64,000 nucleotides of DNA from Calycina herbarum. Taxonomy: Eukaryota > Ascomycota > Leotiomycetes > Helotiales > Pezizellaceae. The position numbers and the translations under genes were made by a program. Shown here in pieces: positions 10,054 through 21,851 of this stretch (position 1 is its first letter; every line of letters begins with the position of its first letter). Location: the NCBI GenBank assembly GCA_001414485.1, contig LLEY01000023.1, positions 434,001 to 498,000 of the forward strand, read 5' to 3'. Below the pieces are notes generated by a model that saw only the letters and a list, made by a program, of their open reading frames with translations, ran no database searches and was not told the origin of the DNA.

Positions 10054-13028
10054 ATGAACACGAGAGGAAGAGGGGGTGGAGGTGGTGGACAAACACCCAA
10101 AGTAATAGTGCCTCCGAGAGGTGGTTTCGATTCTTTATCACTCGAAAAGCTTAAGGAAATTTGCAAAGAAAATAGCATCACTGGTTACTCCATAAGCAAG
10201 GATGCACTCGTGGAGAAGTTGGATACTTTAGCAAATGCTAGCTATAATGGCATGAATAAAGAACAGCTGAAGGTCGCACTCAGAAAACGTGAGCTTCACG
10301 TTTCAGGCAATAGATCTGAGCTCCTACGGCGATTATTGGACGATATACAAGAAGAAGAAGCAGGACTGCTCCAGTACCGCAGTCTTGACAACAGTGATCT
10401 CAAGGCAGCTTTGAGAGAGCGTGGTCTCCCTGGATCAGGCACTAAACAGGTGATGATGAAACGCCTAATGGATGACGACAAAGCAAATGCTGCTAGATCT
10501 GCTGCCCAAGGACAAGGCCAGGGTGGAGGGAGCCAACCTACTCAAAATACTACGACTGGCCAGCATACTTTAGGTGGAGGACAACCTACTAGACCTGGGG
10601 GAAGCCAATTACTTCAGGTGGGAGACCACCTACCAGCCCGGATACTATGACTGGCCAATCTACTACAATTAGAAATCGAAATCCTCCAGATCGGAGCCAA
10701 CCTACCCAATCTATTGTGACTGGCCAACCCACTTCAGGTGGGAGACCAGCCACTGGACCTGGGGGAATCCTGCCCACTAGAAATCCAACACTAGGCGAGA
10801 GACCACCTATTAGACCTGTGAGCTCGACTACTGGAAATCGAGGTGGAAGCCAAGCAACCAGACCTGCGAGTACCATCAGAGAATCAATTTCGGTTCCAGA
10901 TTTAGAAGCCGAAGAACAGGAATATGCTAGGATGGACAACGCGGAATTAATTCAAGAATGCCAAAACAGGAGGATCGATCCTTCAAGAAAAAAAAGGAAG
11001 TTTCTCGTAGCTTTAATAATACAAGACAAACTTAGAAGGGGAGAGATTAGACAGTCAACAAATCCAAAAAAGCGAAAAAGAGAAGAACCGAAAGAACCTG
11101 ATGAGAGTTGGGATAAGAGGAGTACTATCGGGATCAAACTTGAACTGAAAGAATTAGGCCTCGATAGAGAGGGCACAAGAGAAGCCCTGGTTGATGTCCT
11201 AAAGTCTCAAGGGGTTGGGACCTTGGTGGATGAGGAGTTGGAAAATGAGGAGTTGGACAGATATGCCGGGTGGCATCGTGACAAGTTACTGCAGGAATGC
11301 CAAAGGCGTGGCCTCTCTGCTACTAGTGCTTTTGCGTCAAAGGCGGCTCTCGTAGCATTAATAGTAGAACACAGACGTGTGACGGGAGAGTTCAAGGAAG
11401 AAATTACACGGGAAAGGACTCAAAATGGAAGACAAACTAACAAACCGTGGACTCGCAATTCTGGAAATCAGACAACTACCCAAGCTGGGAGTAGCAGAAC
11501 TGGAAACCAACCCACTACTCAAGCTGCGAGTAACAGAGCTGGGAACCAACCCAGCAAAGCGAGAAGCCAAAACACTAAAAGTGGAACCCCCCCCCAAGAA
11601 GCAATAATTATTCCTTCGGATTCAGATGAAAATACTCAAGCTAGAAATCCCACCCAAGAACAGACAGATGATGAGTGGGAATACGATTCAGAGATTGGAG
11701 GGACCGAGGATGAGGTTAGACAAAGATACTCGGCGATGTTTGACGAAGGACTGGAGAATGGATGCATCATGCGTAAACTCGATCTTGGTAATAAAAGCCG
11801 CGAATGGCTCATAAAGCAAATGTGGGACTACAAATTTAGAAAGAAGACTGGAAAACGCCCCAGATATGTTAGTGATCCCGATACAGAGGATGAACTCATT
11901 GGGCCTGTATCACCACTCCAAGTAATAGTGGATGATTCCATTTCAGATAATGGAGCGGAGACTAGGGAAGTGGCTTCAAACAAATATATGACGTGGGGTC
12001 AGGTAGAACTACTGAGAGAATGCAAAAAACGTGGTATTGGATCCGAACTTAGCAAAGAAACGCGAAAGACAACGCTCGTAACCAAGATATTAGAGCATCA
12101 AAGTGGAAATGGAGAGTTTAAAGGGACGCAAGAAAGGATAAAGAAAAAAGCTTTTGTTTGGGGTAAACTTGAACTCGCCGAGCTTAGAAGTATACTAGGA
12201 ACTAGGCACGTCGATCAATCGGGCAACAAGGATGAACTGATCGCTCGCCTGAAAAGTATTTACCTGAGCGGGTCAAAAGGAAACGAACTTATTACAGGCA
12301 GAATGACCGATGAGCAAATCCGGGATGCTCTTGAAGAAAGATGGGAAATGACTAGTGGTGACCGTCAGGTGATGATAGAGCGCCTTAAAAACTGCGAATG
12401 GACGCCAGAAAATCCAAAACCCAAGGCAAAAACGCTTCCAAATGGCAGAGTCAGATACACTTATAAAAGAGAACAACCTCAACTGGAAATCAATACTTAC
12501 GATGTTGAAAGATATGAATGGATATATCAACCGAATAAACAAACTGATATTCATGACCCTTGGTTCCCGGAATATTATCTTGAACGCTTAGATGCTCCCA
12601 AACCTACCAAGCCCCCCAAAAGAGCACCACCCCAAATGGATACAGGGCCAGGACCACCGGGTCACCTATGGAGATTCTCGAAAAATGACACAGAAATACC
12701 GAAGCTAGAGCCAGACCCCTCCGTAAAACGAAAATTACCAAGACCGAAAGCGGGAACATACGATCCGCCTTACGGCTATGTGTGGGACAGAGAAGAGGAT
12801 AATGGCAGATACAACCCTAACCCTAGCACAACAACCCTCAAAAAGAAAGTGGAGATACTTCTAGACAAAAGAGACCCTAGGTGGAAAGACCTACGCAGAT
12901 GCGAAGGAATTAGAACAGACGGTCATCAATGTGAGAGCAAAGAAAGGGGACCAGACAAAATGTTTTGTAGCAGACACGAGCTTCAAGCCCGTGCACTGCC
13001 ACCAGCAAAGTTACGGAAGCTAGGTTGA
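10054..13028 (+). CDS. Large multi-SAP-domain protein, read in two frames (short intron or frameshift)
   Basis: A frame from 10054 encodes a Gly-rich start, then three SAP-like helix-hairpin units (for example SLDNSDLKAALRERGLPGSG). A second frame, usable from about 10620 to 13028, carries at least five more (MDNAELIQECQNRRI, WHRDKLLQECQRRG, WGQVELLRECKKRG, KLELAELRSILG, MTDEQIRDALEERW) and ends with a Cys/His cluster CEGIRTDGHQCES...MFCSRH that could bind zinc. The two frames overlap inside a Gly/Pro/Thr/Gln repeat. A 44-bp intron (GTGGAG...TTCAG, about 10573-10616) would join them in frame; otherwise one base has been lost near 10609. SAP modules bind DNA or RNA. A nuclear, chromatin or RNA role is likely, but no specific orthologue is recognised. 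Confidence 0.7.
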
Positions 13029-14649
13029 ACGGATGAGCATTCGAGTTAGGCAGTGGTGCTTTTAATTTTTATTGGTTTATGTAATCTGTGATGTCTGGGC
13101 ATTTTAGTTGACAATATATTTGTCTAATATTTATAATGAGAGGGATTGTTTCATCCCCTTTACGCTTTAGTTCTCTCTCGAATATTTGTGTTACTATAGT
13201 TGCAGTACTAAGGAGGTACGAGGAGCTTCAAAGCTGTGGTGCTTCAAAGTGGGCGGTCATATTCGGGAATATTTGTCGTTGGGATGACTTACTGCCCAGC
13301 ATCAGTTGGCAACCAATAGCCAATGATTATAGCCAGGCGATCGAGCAGTTTATGCTGATTGCCTCAAACTCCGAAGAATGGTTGTACAATAATGAAGTCG
13401 TGATTGTAGGCATGATCACCTGCAGAACTCGGGGAAGTAACGGTACCAAAATGATTCGCTACGACTAGGGGTTTCTCCAGTTTAACTTTGATTTGAGACG
13501 CATTATTCTTGTAACCTTATCTCAATAAGCCGCATGCATATTCTGCTTGTAAGACGCCACCGGTAGACCGCCACTCCATCCTTAAGCTGACCGCATACCC
13601 GTCTAATGTCTTTTACTCCCAAGTTTATTACAGCTTTGTAAGATTTGAGGGATGTGGGTAGATCTGTTTCTGTATTCGTTATTCCAGATCTTGTTATCTC
13701 GGCAGATGTATGCTGACAACTGTTCTCCATTGTCTCCTTTACTAAACATTAGCGGAAATAATCTCTTGATTTGTAAAATTACCAAAGTCTTACTGTCTTT
13801 GATCACTTCTTTGAAAGCAACATTAGGGTCATTTAAATTTGCTAGGAAGCTGGGTTTCGGGATCTTCCGTCATTAGCGACATCTTGGTAACCCATGCCGA
13901 GTTCAATTGCCTCTCCGACATTCTGTTCTGCAAGACTCATTGGGTGCTTGATAAGTCTAATTTATTGAATACAACCATAGTACTAAAGGCTAGCCAGCTG
14001 TAACCCTTGGCAGTCCACCCTCCACGTACTAAATTGTCTGCATATGCGGATCCTTGAAATGGTCTCATACTTCCGGTCAGCTTTCTTAGTGCGGTTACAG
14101 TCTGAATATTAAGCTTACAACTTGTACTACTGTTGTTGAATCTCCAGACAATGCTTTATGCGCTCTCAAGTAGTGATTGATCTTGACCATTAACTCACGA
14201 TAGTCCAATTACACTCGCATACTCCTTGCTTTTACCAAATATGTCTGACTTTACTCAAGAAATTGTATTATGGTACTTAAATTGTTAGAAGCCCGCTTTT
14301 CTCTAACCACAAGATCACTTCCGTTAAGTCTTTCCCTGCGGGCAACTCATAAATTACCAGGTTCAGGCATAGAACTACTTTCTCACTTGCGGCTCTTGGG
14401 ATGCCAAAGTATGGAGGTGTCACATTCCCTTTCTGGATTGGTTTCCCCGCGGGGTAAAGGCTATCACATTGTGAGCACATCATAGTAAGGTTCATATGCA
14501 TAAATCATTCCATGGGGTAATGATGTACTTCTCTGAAGTGGTAACAGGTTGGTTGAGGGTTTCGAAATGGAGATAATCTCTTATTCCTATTCCTAAATTA
14601 TGAGAAACTACCGCTCTTGTCCTTTGGATTCTAACTGAACGATACCATT
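13029..14649. other. Intergenic region
   Basis: 1.6 kb without a supported gene. Short frames on both strands are broken by stops and show no family pattern, so the stretch may include old gene debris. Its right end is the 5' flank of the Zn2Cys6 gene. Confidence 0.4.
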
Positions 14650-17256
14650 ATGTTTGACTCGTCTATTCGGAAGGCGACCAAGATAAAAAGACGTAGAGGG
14701 GCATGCGAATCTTGTAAAGAGAGGAAACTGAGGTGCAATGGAGATAGACCATGTAGCACTTGCAAGGTAAAAAACCCACCATAATTTCGAGGAACGAGCT
14801 AATATCGCTTTGTGATAGAAAGCGGAATTGCATTGCGAATACAGGATATCAATTCGTAAAAAGCAAGGTACTATCTCGAGCAAGAAATATCTCTTTGAAG
14901 GAACACGAACTAAACAATATTTCCTCTTCCTCAGACAAAGTCACAATTAGTGCATTCTCTTCCAATCAAAAATACCACGAGTTTCCTTCAATAGTAGAGA
15001 GCCAACGAAGTCATCACGAGAGAAACAAGAGAAGCATCGACAGCGGAATTGCTGACTGCGAACATGGACCTAACAACCTCGCAAAACTTCTGTCTTCCAC
15101 CGCCGATATAAACCCGCCAATTACCCCTCTTCCACTCATGAGTGTGAGTATTTTGTACCAAATTCTGAAAAGACGAGCTTTGTACTAACTGAATAAGTTG
15201 AGCATGGTATTTCAGTCACGAAATGGTAACTTGAAAACTCACTAGGCAGAAACACTTGAACTGATATAAGCTAGCACTCGAAGCAGCATCAAGCAAAAGA
15301 TTCATTCCAACCAAGTCAATGCTGCATTCTTTCGAAACTCAAATTGAGCAGTCAGAATCAATACCGAAACACATCTCCGCGATTTTTAAGAAGTTAATTG
15401 CAAAATTGGAGAGACTGAAGAGTAGCGACAACTTCCAGAACAACGACTCAGCCTTTAGCGACTCAGAACAGCTAATGAGGCATCATATTGACGGTAAGTG
15501 TGTCAATTTCCGTCTTGGATGAAACATATGTTGACTAAAACTAGCATTTTTTGAACACTCTCATCTGTGAGTACTTTGTCCAGGTAACACTTGGGCTACC
15601 TGTTAATTCAGCTAGGCCCTCATCATTCCTTACTAGAGATAAAATCTGGAATATTTTGGCTTCATTTCAGGTCGACGGAAAAGAAATTAAACCCGAAGAA
15701 CAAGCTCTTTTGTGGAGCGTTGTTTCCCTCGGCTCACTTGATATGGTCAACTCGCGGAAATATTTCAATCTCGTGTCGGGCTTGATATGGGAACTTATTT
15801 CGGGGTCATCTTCAGTAACGAAAGTTCAAGTGAGTAATTTGGAATGCCTTATTTTTACCTGGAGAGTTCACTGACAACGCTAGGCTTTGGTAACGATGGT
15901 GAGGGAGATTCTCGCTTAAGTCTACCCTCGATTGCTGATATCTTTGAAGCTTCTATACTCCATTAACCATGAATCTTCTGAGTTGAATTTTCTCTTACTT
16001 TCCAACGCAATAAATATGAGCAGTTCACTCGATTTATTCTCAACGAAAAAAATTGATGCTCTCAAAATATCGAGTAACGAGAGAGATTGTCTTAAGAATC
16101 TTGTCTGGGTTCTTTGGTCGATAGAAAAGGTACTCTGTTTGAGACACGACCGACTTCCAGTAAGTTTACAGTTCTCAAGTGTCTCTCAACAACTAAACAT
16201 AGTCAGCTCCTACGGCATGATAATATTGATTTTGGCCCGACGAGTCTACATTTCGAGAAAACCCAAGGTCTTTGCGAGTACGCTCAAAACTGCTCTTTAA
16301 TTTTGTCATATTTCAAGTCTGGAGCCTCTGGTGTTGTTCCAGCTTTCTCCAAACAGGATTTGTTGTCGATGTTGCGAGACTGGAGGGATGCAACTAATCA
16401 ATCTTTCGGTCACAATTTTAACCTCTCCACACATGATTCAAAACTGAGCCTCGAAATATCTTTTGAATACCATGAGGCTATATTTGCACTTTTACAACCT
16501 TCAATTTTGTTATTCAATAGTGATCAACAAGCTTTCGAGATATCCACCAACGACCATTTGATCCTCTTTGAATCTGCCAGAGAGGTATTGACCCTTCTGG
16601 GTTCGCCCAACAATTCTCTTGTTCTCCGAAAGCAGTAAGAAATTCCTCACCCCCTTTTAAATTGTTCTCTGCAGCTAAAAATTATCATAGCTCGATGATT
16701 AATATTTCTGTGATAGCCTGGAGTATTATATTCATCGGCATGATTCAAGGCGAGGGGCAAGCGAGCGACATGGCACTTTTGACGATCGCTTCCGGGTTTT
16801 TTGCGCAACTGTCTCTTTCCAACCAAATGGATCCCGGTTTCCATGAGATCTCCGAGCTCGGGGCTTTCGCCATATCAGAATTTAAAAACATGGAGGTCAT
16901 TAGGAAGAATTTGGATGACGTTCTTGTTAGTCCGGATGATTTATTCTTGCCTCCCACACACCAAGAGGTAAGAAAAAGAATTTCCTGGCAAGTATCCTAG
17001 CCTCTACTTACAAAGGAAGGGACACTTGAACACAACGATCGACAATCCCGAAAAGCCTCAGCAAGAACCTTTCAAAGATTACCTCTCACAATCTTGGTTT
17101 CTCGAACTGGATTTCGGGGGTGAAATATGGAATTGTGATCCGATTCTTGATGTATCTTGGGATATGGATCCTGGTCATCTTTTGGAAAGCGTCAATCAAA
17201 TTACGGAGGAGAAGGAGGTCAAGAATGGCTTAGAAGACATGAAGACGAGTTGCTAG
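14650..17256 (+). CDS. Zn2Cys6 fungal transcription factor (putative RiPP-cluster regulator)
   Basis: Nine-exon model giving 681 residues: join(14650..14766,14823..15143,15271..15493,15612..15829,15884..15898,15950..16159,16207..16634,16691..16967,17020..17256). All junctions keep frame. The N-terminus is basic and holds the zinc cluster CESCKERKLRCNGDRPCSTC; the sixth Cys follows after the first intron with unusually short spacing. The middle matches the fungal-specific TF domain (ALLWSVVSLGSLD; then QALVTMLLYSINHESSELNF spread over a 15-bp mini-exon). Downstream helices fit the same domain. Weak points are the exon 2/3 junction and a skipped segment near 15550 that reads AFFEHSHL in another frame, resembling the YFEHxHP motif of the family. 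It lies next to the tyrosinase and UstYa-like genes, so it is a plausible pathway-specific activator. Confidence 0.75.
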
Positions 17257-17591
17257 AAAGGTCGAGCACGGCACGTGATGGGGTCGCTCGCAATGGCCAG
17301 TAAAAGCGGCAGTAAATCCACCGGCTCGTATCTACCTACCTCTCTCGTCATTCTGATTCTCTAGAGTAATTCATGGTAATTAATCTGGGTGAACGGAACA
17401 TTAACCTATGTGATTTAGGCCAATGAACTTCGATTATCCTAATTGTCTGCATAAGTCTCTACGAAGTTCTAACTCTAGAGGGTTAAAATAAGGAGACCGA
17501 GGTACCCTATTTGCACCGCTTTTATTGTCCACCAGGAGATGGGTAAGCCGAGTTACAGTCAAATGCTGAGCTGAAATTCAACTATTTTTTT
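17257..17591. other. Convergent spacer between TF and tyrosinase genes
   Basis: Short 3' flanks of two converging genes. Nothing coding is seen. Confidence 0.4.
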
Positions 17592-18924
17592 CTACAAAAT
17601 GACACCACCAGGGAACCCCGTTTCCATAGTTTGATAACAAAACAACCCTTTCTGAGTAGACAGCATGTGCAAAACCGGATGTCCATCCTGTCCCAAGCCA
17701 CCCATATCCAAGATATCTTCTTTCTTAGCCTCGAACCCAAACTTGTTAGGTCCGGAATACTCTTTCATTCTTGTTTCCTGGTCTTGTTGTTGCCAGATTG
17801 ACCACAAACGATCAATCTGGGCATGATGGAGGAAGAATAAGGGATCTAGCATTTGTTCATTAGCCATTATTTCCTGAGCGCGGGAAAGAGCTTTTGTGAG
17901 AAATACCATTCGTAGAAGAAATCCTGGGCATTTCCCCACCAATCCCATCATGGAGATGTTTATGTGGTCCATTCTCTATTCGTTCCCGGAATTCTGGGTA
18001 GGTTTTGGAGGTTTTGATAATATCGCCTATGATTTCGGGACTCCATTGATTGCTGTGCAGTTCTCCAAATAAAGCACTAGTTGAAAAATTTCGTTTCAGG
18101 CAATGCTGCGAGGGACCATTTGACGTGTAATTGAGGAGGATGTTGTTCAGTGGTCCTCCTTGTACGCAACCCGTTATCAAGGAGCTGTTTCCTCCGAATC
18201 CAATTTCTGGATGCCATATTGGAGATGCCAAAGGGTCTTCGGAATCTAGTGTCCAGTCCCAGTAGCTATTTCCTAGCGTTAGCTTTCAGTCGAAAAAAAT
18301 CTTATGGTGGGGAGGTATACGGCAATGAACCCTCATATTCACACTCATCGCGTAATGTTTGTTCGTAGATGAAAATGAAATATCGATGCCACGGGAGAGA
18401 TGCAGCTACATGATGGACTGAGTAAACTCGTTTCATATGTGCTACTGTGAAATCGTCGTAGAGACTAGTCGTCAAATTTAGTTTAGAGGGCTTGGTTGTG
18501 AGGCATTGGACTGCTTTAAGGTATGATTTTCTGGAGGGAATAGAGAGTTGGCGCCATTCTTGTCGGATGCTTGGGACTCCACCTGATGGATTTGATTAGT
18601 GACGTGTTCTACTTCCTTCGGGTTTTTGGCAACTTACAAGATGGTGTTTTCGATGAACCGGTGGTTCTTTACGAGTCAGCCATGGTGGAACATCCGGTAT
18701 ATTTATGCATTCACTCACGTTGATTTCTTCTTTGAATTCAGAAATGAAGCCACTCCCAGAAATACTACCAGCAGAAAAAGAAATATTCCTGTGGACACTA
18801 ACCACAATCGGTATTTTCGCTTCGAGTGCGACGCAAGAGAAGGCAAGTCGAACTCATCAAAAGGTTGCTTTTCGGAATCGAGAAGTACCTCATTTTCTAA
18901 ACTTTCGGTGTTATTCGCATCCAT
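17592..18924 (-). CDS. Membrane-anchored tyrosinase (UstQ-like copper oxidase)
   Basis: Five-exon model, complement(join(17592..17890,17940..18265,18321..18582,18638..18666,18719..18924)), 373 residues. The N-terminus is acidic, with a basic stop-transfer border and one transmembrane helix (around residues 40-63, LWLVSTGIFLFLLVVFLGVA). After it come CGVPSIRQEWRQLS and a CuA site (VHHVAASLPWHRYF, then EGSLPYWDWTLDSEDPL). The CuB site follows (HKHLHDGI, then DPLFFLHHAQIDRLWSIWQ). These are the six-His type-3 copper pattern of tyrosinases. Tyrosinases in ustiloxin, phomopsin and related clusters oxidise Tyr residues of the core peptide. The fourth intron (49 bp, GTGGGG...AAAAG) keeps frame but removes a GGEM segment that resembles a conserved GIGGDM motif, so that junction or a frameshift needs checking. 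It is divergent from the UstYa-like gene. Confidence 0.85.
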
Positions 18925-19293
18925 TGCCAGTGATGGTTGGCATTGTGTTTCAAAGGTGCCACGCAGAGAACGAGAGCACTTTCAAGTTGTGAAACTTTTA
19001 CAGGCTAGTCCAAGATTTAGGAGGTACCTTACTCATCATTCCAGCCCCAGATTCCGGTGTAACCGCATATCTCGGAACCGGACCTTGGATCATGATGCTG
19101 ATGATTTTGGTAATTCCGCTAAGCGAGCTCACCCCTTTTCCGACCGGCTCCGAGTGAATTCCGAAGCTTCGGCAGCAACTGAATTGGGAGGTGAGAAACA
19201 CATGACCAACATCAACCCAGAACTGGGCTCTCCAGATACTCCCAAAAGACTTGTAGAGTGACTCGTCTGTCTGTATTTCTCAACGGAAGCAAA
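18925..19293. promoter_or_regulatory. Divergent promoter of tyrosinase and UstYa-like genes
   Basis: A 369-bp spacer with the shared motif TCGGAACCG at 19072-19080 and a perfect 12-bp palindrome CCGAAGCTTCGG at 19161-19172. Other CCG/CGG-containing stretches lie near 19053 and 19139. Such CGG/CCG patterns are the usual targets of Zn2Cys6 factors, one of which is encoded nearby. A 67-codon minus-strand frame (18998-19201) crosses it but lacks coding character. Confidence 0.6.
19072..19080 (+). promoter_or_regulatory. Candidate cluster motif TCGGAACCG, copy 1
   Basis: Identical 9-mer also present twice in the promoter between the HxxHC-protein gene and the precursor gene. It has the CGG-N2-CCG form expected of a Zn2Cys6 operator (inference). 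Confidence 0.5.
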
Positions 19294-20300
19294 ATGACTC
19301 ATTACAACCTAAAGGAACGTCAACGCAAGGATCATATTTGGGAAGAGGAAAGCACGCCATTCATTTTAGAGAGAGACCTTCCCCCACAACCGTCTTGTAT
19401 CGCGAGATTGTCATCCAGCCCGATATTACCGTGGCTTCTCTTGATCCTCCTCGTATCCCTCAATGTTTTCTCACTCCTTACCTTAACGAAAGTAAACGTA
19501 TGGACGGCCACCGACTTCGGTATCTCTCCCTCTTCAGGAGTTGCGGATGAAAGTTCTAACAGACCTAGTTTCTGCACGACCCGCAATATCAAAGAAACTT
19601 GTCAAGTTCTCAAGTAGCCTCGATTTCGTGGATGAACATACCATCTTTCGAGTTTTCGATCCGGATGAGCCTGTGTATGTGGGAAATGGGACTGAAGTTG
19701 ACGGAAATTGGGAGAAGTTAATAAGCCGTATGCTTGCTCTGAGAATGCTTTGAAACGTACACTGACAGCACAAGCTGAGAAGAATGATGTCAAGATTACT
19801 CCCGATGAAGCAAAGTTTGTGGGAGGAAATCCTTGGGAGGGTCTTGAAATGGAGGATCACACCATTGAGTATTTTTCTCCAAGTTCTCCCAGAAAACCAT
19901 TGTGTCTGATAACAAAACTAGAATCGAATTGTTTCATTCTATTCACTGCCTAGTGAGTTTCGTCGTCCCTCGTTCCTCAACAGCTTCTCTTAGCTCACCA
20001 AAAATATAGAACACAATAAGAAAGCGAGTATACTCCCACATGTACCCCGAGATGCTCACGACAAACGCCCAAATACATGTTGGTAAGTTCCTCCCAGACC
20101 CGTACACATCATGATACTAAATGAATGAAATAGATCATTGCATAGAAGCATTGCGAGAATTAATTATGTGTGGTGGAAATATGACACCCATTCCTTTGAA
20201 ATGGTCTGAGAATGGAAAACGGATGAATCCTGACTTTGCAACTGTGCATGAGTGTCGAGATTTTGGAAAGTTGAAGGAATGGCTGGGAGAGAGGGGCTGA
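19294..20300 (+). CDS. UstYa/DUF3328-family RiPP oxidase-like protein
   Basis: Six-exon model, join(19294..19519,19563..19727,19769..19818,19893..19952,20010..20082,20134..20300), 246 residues. A polar N-terminus is followed by one transmembrane segment (LPWLLLILLVSLNVFSLLTL), the usual UstYa topology. Then come YVGNGTEVDGNWEKLI and ITPDEAKF, and two HxxHC motifs: LFHSIHCLNTIRKRVY and HVDHCIEALRELIMC, the family hallmark. UstYa-type proteins oxidatively cyclise core peptides in ustiloxin, asperipin and phomopsin pathways. The third intron (74 bp, GTGGGA...CCCAG) restores frame but deletes a segment, GGNPWEGL, that looks conserved. Alternatively an A has been lost in the AAAA run at 19893. It is transcribed divergently from the tyrosinase gene. 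Confidence 0.82.
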
Positions 20301-20741
20301 GAATGAAGCAGTAGCATGTAAGAGCCTTGGTGCTTAACGAGTTTGGGCAATTATTAGTATTATTCGAGAAAGTTTAGAACGATGAGACACTCGTCTACTC
20401 AATTTTCCGAACTAAGAATAGATAACATGATGTTGAGCAATTTTTTAGGTCTTTCGAGGCGTCTTTTTACCTCTGAAATATCGTGAGAGTGAGACTTGAT
20501 TTTACCACGAACAAGAAAATTGGAATCAATAAGATCAGAGGACGAAGACTTAGTCCCAATTATACTACCTATACCAGGATAAAAGAGTAATAAACTGCAA
20601 AAAGTAGTCAACATAATTTGTTTGGCTTACTTCTAATTATGTGGCTTACTCATGACTCTGTTTTGGCCCCCAAAACAACGAAAGTTACATCCGAACTAAC
20701 TCGAAACTTGGACATCCCCATCTCTCACACTCCCATACTTC
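20301..20741. other. Convergent spacer between the two HxxHC-motif genes
   Basis: 3' flanks of converging genes, AT-leaning, with no supported feature. Confidence 0.4.
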
Positions 20742-21581
20742 TCAACAACTATTCAACAAAGGCATAAGTCCCACACTAGTAAACTCATGCACCTTCTGCA
20801 TAACCTCCCCACAATGCCTCGTATGCTCAAAATTCAACATATGAGTAGTCATCCTCCACCCTCTCTGAGCAGCACGATGCATTCGTTCCCACACTACAAA
20901 ACATCAGTATGTTTCTTCCCCAAGTCCCCCCACAACACTCATTGGAGTGTCCACGAACCAAAACAAAAAGAGGTGGAGAGTACATACTCAAAGCACAATG
21001 ATTCTCATGAAACCCCGGCTCACTCCAAAAAACCTCCCTCGGTTCCTCCTCCGTAGCACTAGCCGCAATACGATCCAACCCCACTTCCCTCGTCATCTCT
21101 TTATCCTCCCAGAATTTCCACCCATGGGCTTCAAACTGTGTCATCAAATAAGGATCTTGACATTGAGGTGGTGTCCAACCTGAGGCTGACATGTCGAAAA
21201 TACAACCTAGGGAAAGAGCTTCGGTGCTGTTGTTTCCACAGGTATAGCGCGGTGGAAGTCCTTCGCCGTAGATACTGATTATAGCTTCTTGAGCGGAGAG
21301 GGTGGAAGATTCGGTTGCTTTTTGGTAGATGAATTGGAATGCTATGGTGAGGAGGAGGGTTAGAATTACGGTGGTTGTTATTTCGAGGAGGCGTTGGGTC
21401 TGGGATCTTTGTTTGCGGGTGTGGAGTTCTGATTGTGTTAGGAGGACTTTGCTTTCTTCGGGGTCGCAAGAGGTTTCTGATGAGTCGTCTCTGGATATGG
21501 CGGAATATTTTTGGAACGGGAGTTTGAAAAACTGGAATTTGTAAGTGAAGCCCCGGAAAGAAGTTAGGAATCACGAACCAT
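20742..21581 (-). CDS. Membrane protein with HxxHC and HTxHC motifs (uncharacterised fungal family, cluster member)
   Basis: Model complement(join(20742..20893,20988..21531,21579..21581)), 232 residues. The two main exons are well supported; the 5' end is not. It assumes a start-codon-only first exon before a 47-bp intron with a CTAAC branch point. A polar N-terminus precedes one transmembrane helix (LLEITTTVILTLLLTIAFQF). The lumenal part begins CGNNSTEALSLGCIFDMS, then GWTPPQC, FHENHCALMW and LNFEHTRHC. The C-terminal HxxHC/HTxHC pairing recalls UstYa proteins and belongs to a family common in fungi but, as far as I know, without an assigned reaction. Its position between the UstYa-like gene and the precursor, sharing a promoter with the latter, suggests a role in core-peptide modification (inference). 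Confidence 0.72.
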
Positions 21582-21851
21582 AGTTGCAGCCTAGAGCACT
21601 CCAGGCGAAGCAAGTCTCAAAGACGACAAGTTACAAAAGATGTGGGTGTGCAAATTCGTCGTGGACAAGGCTTGGTTTGGTGGTTAGCTGTAGCAAGGCT
21701 GTAGCAAGGACCAAAGACTTGCAACTGCAATGGAAAGCAAGTGCACAACTAACGTAGTTTGAGTTTACTTCGGATAACCAATTGTTGTAATTCATCTAAC
21801 GAAATACTAAATCCGAGATCAATCCCGATTCCGGGTGCTGGTGCTGTATTG

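Noticed and set aside
13029..14649. Short frames on both strands suggesting genes
   Set aside because: Broken by stops, no domain pattern, and no consistent splice model.
18998..19201. 67-codon minus-strand frame between tyrosinase and UstYa-like genes
   Set aside because: No coding character; it spans a region with promoter-like motifs.
21131..21613. 160-codon minus-strand frame over the HxxHC-protein gene
   Set aside because: Out of frame with the CGN...HENHC protein; its Pro/Arg/His-rich product is a shadow.
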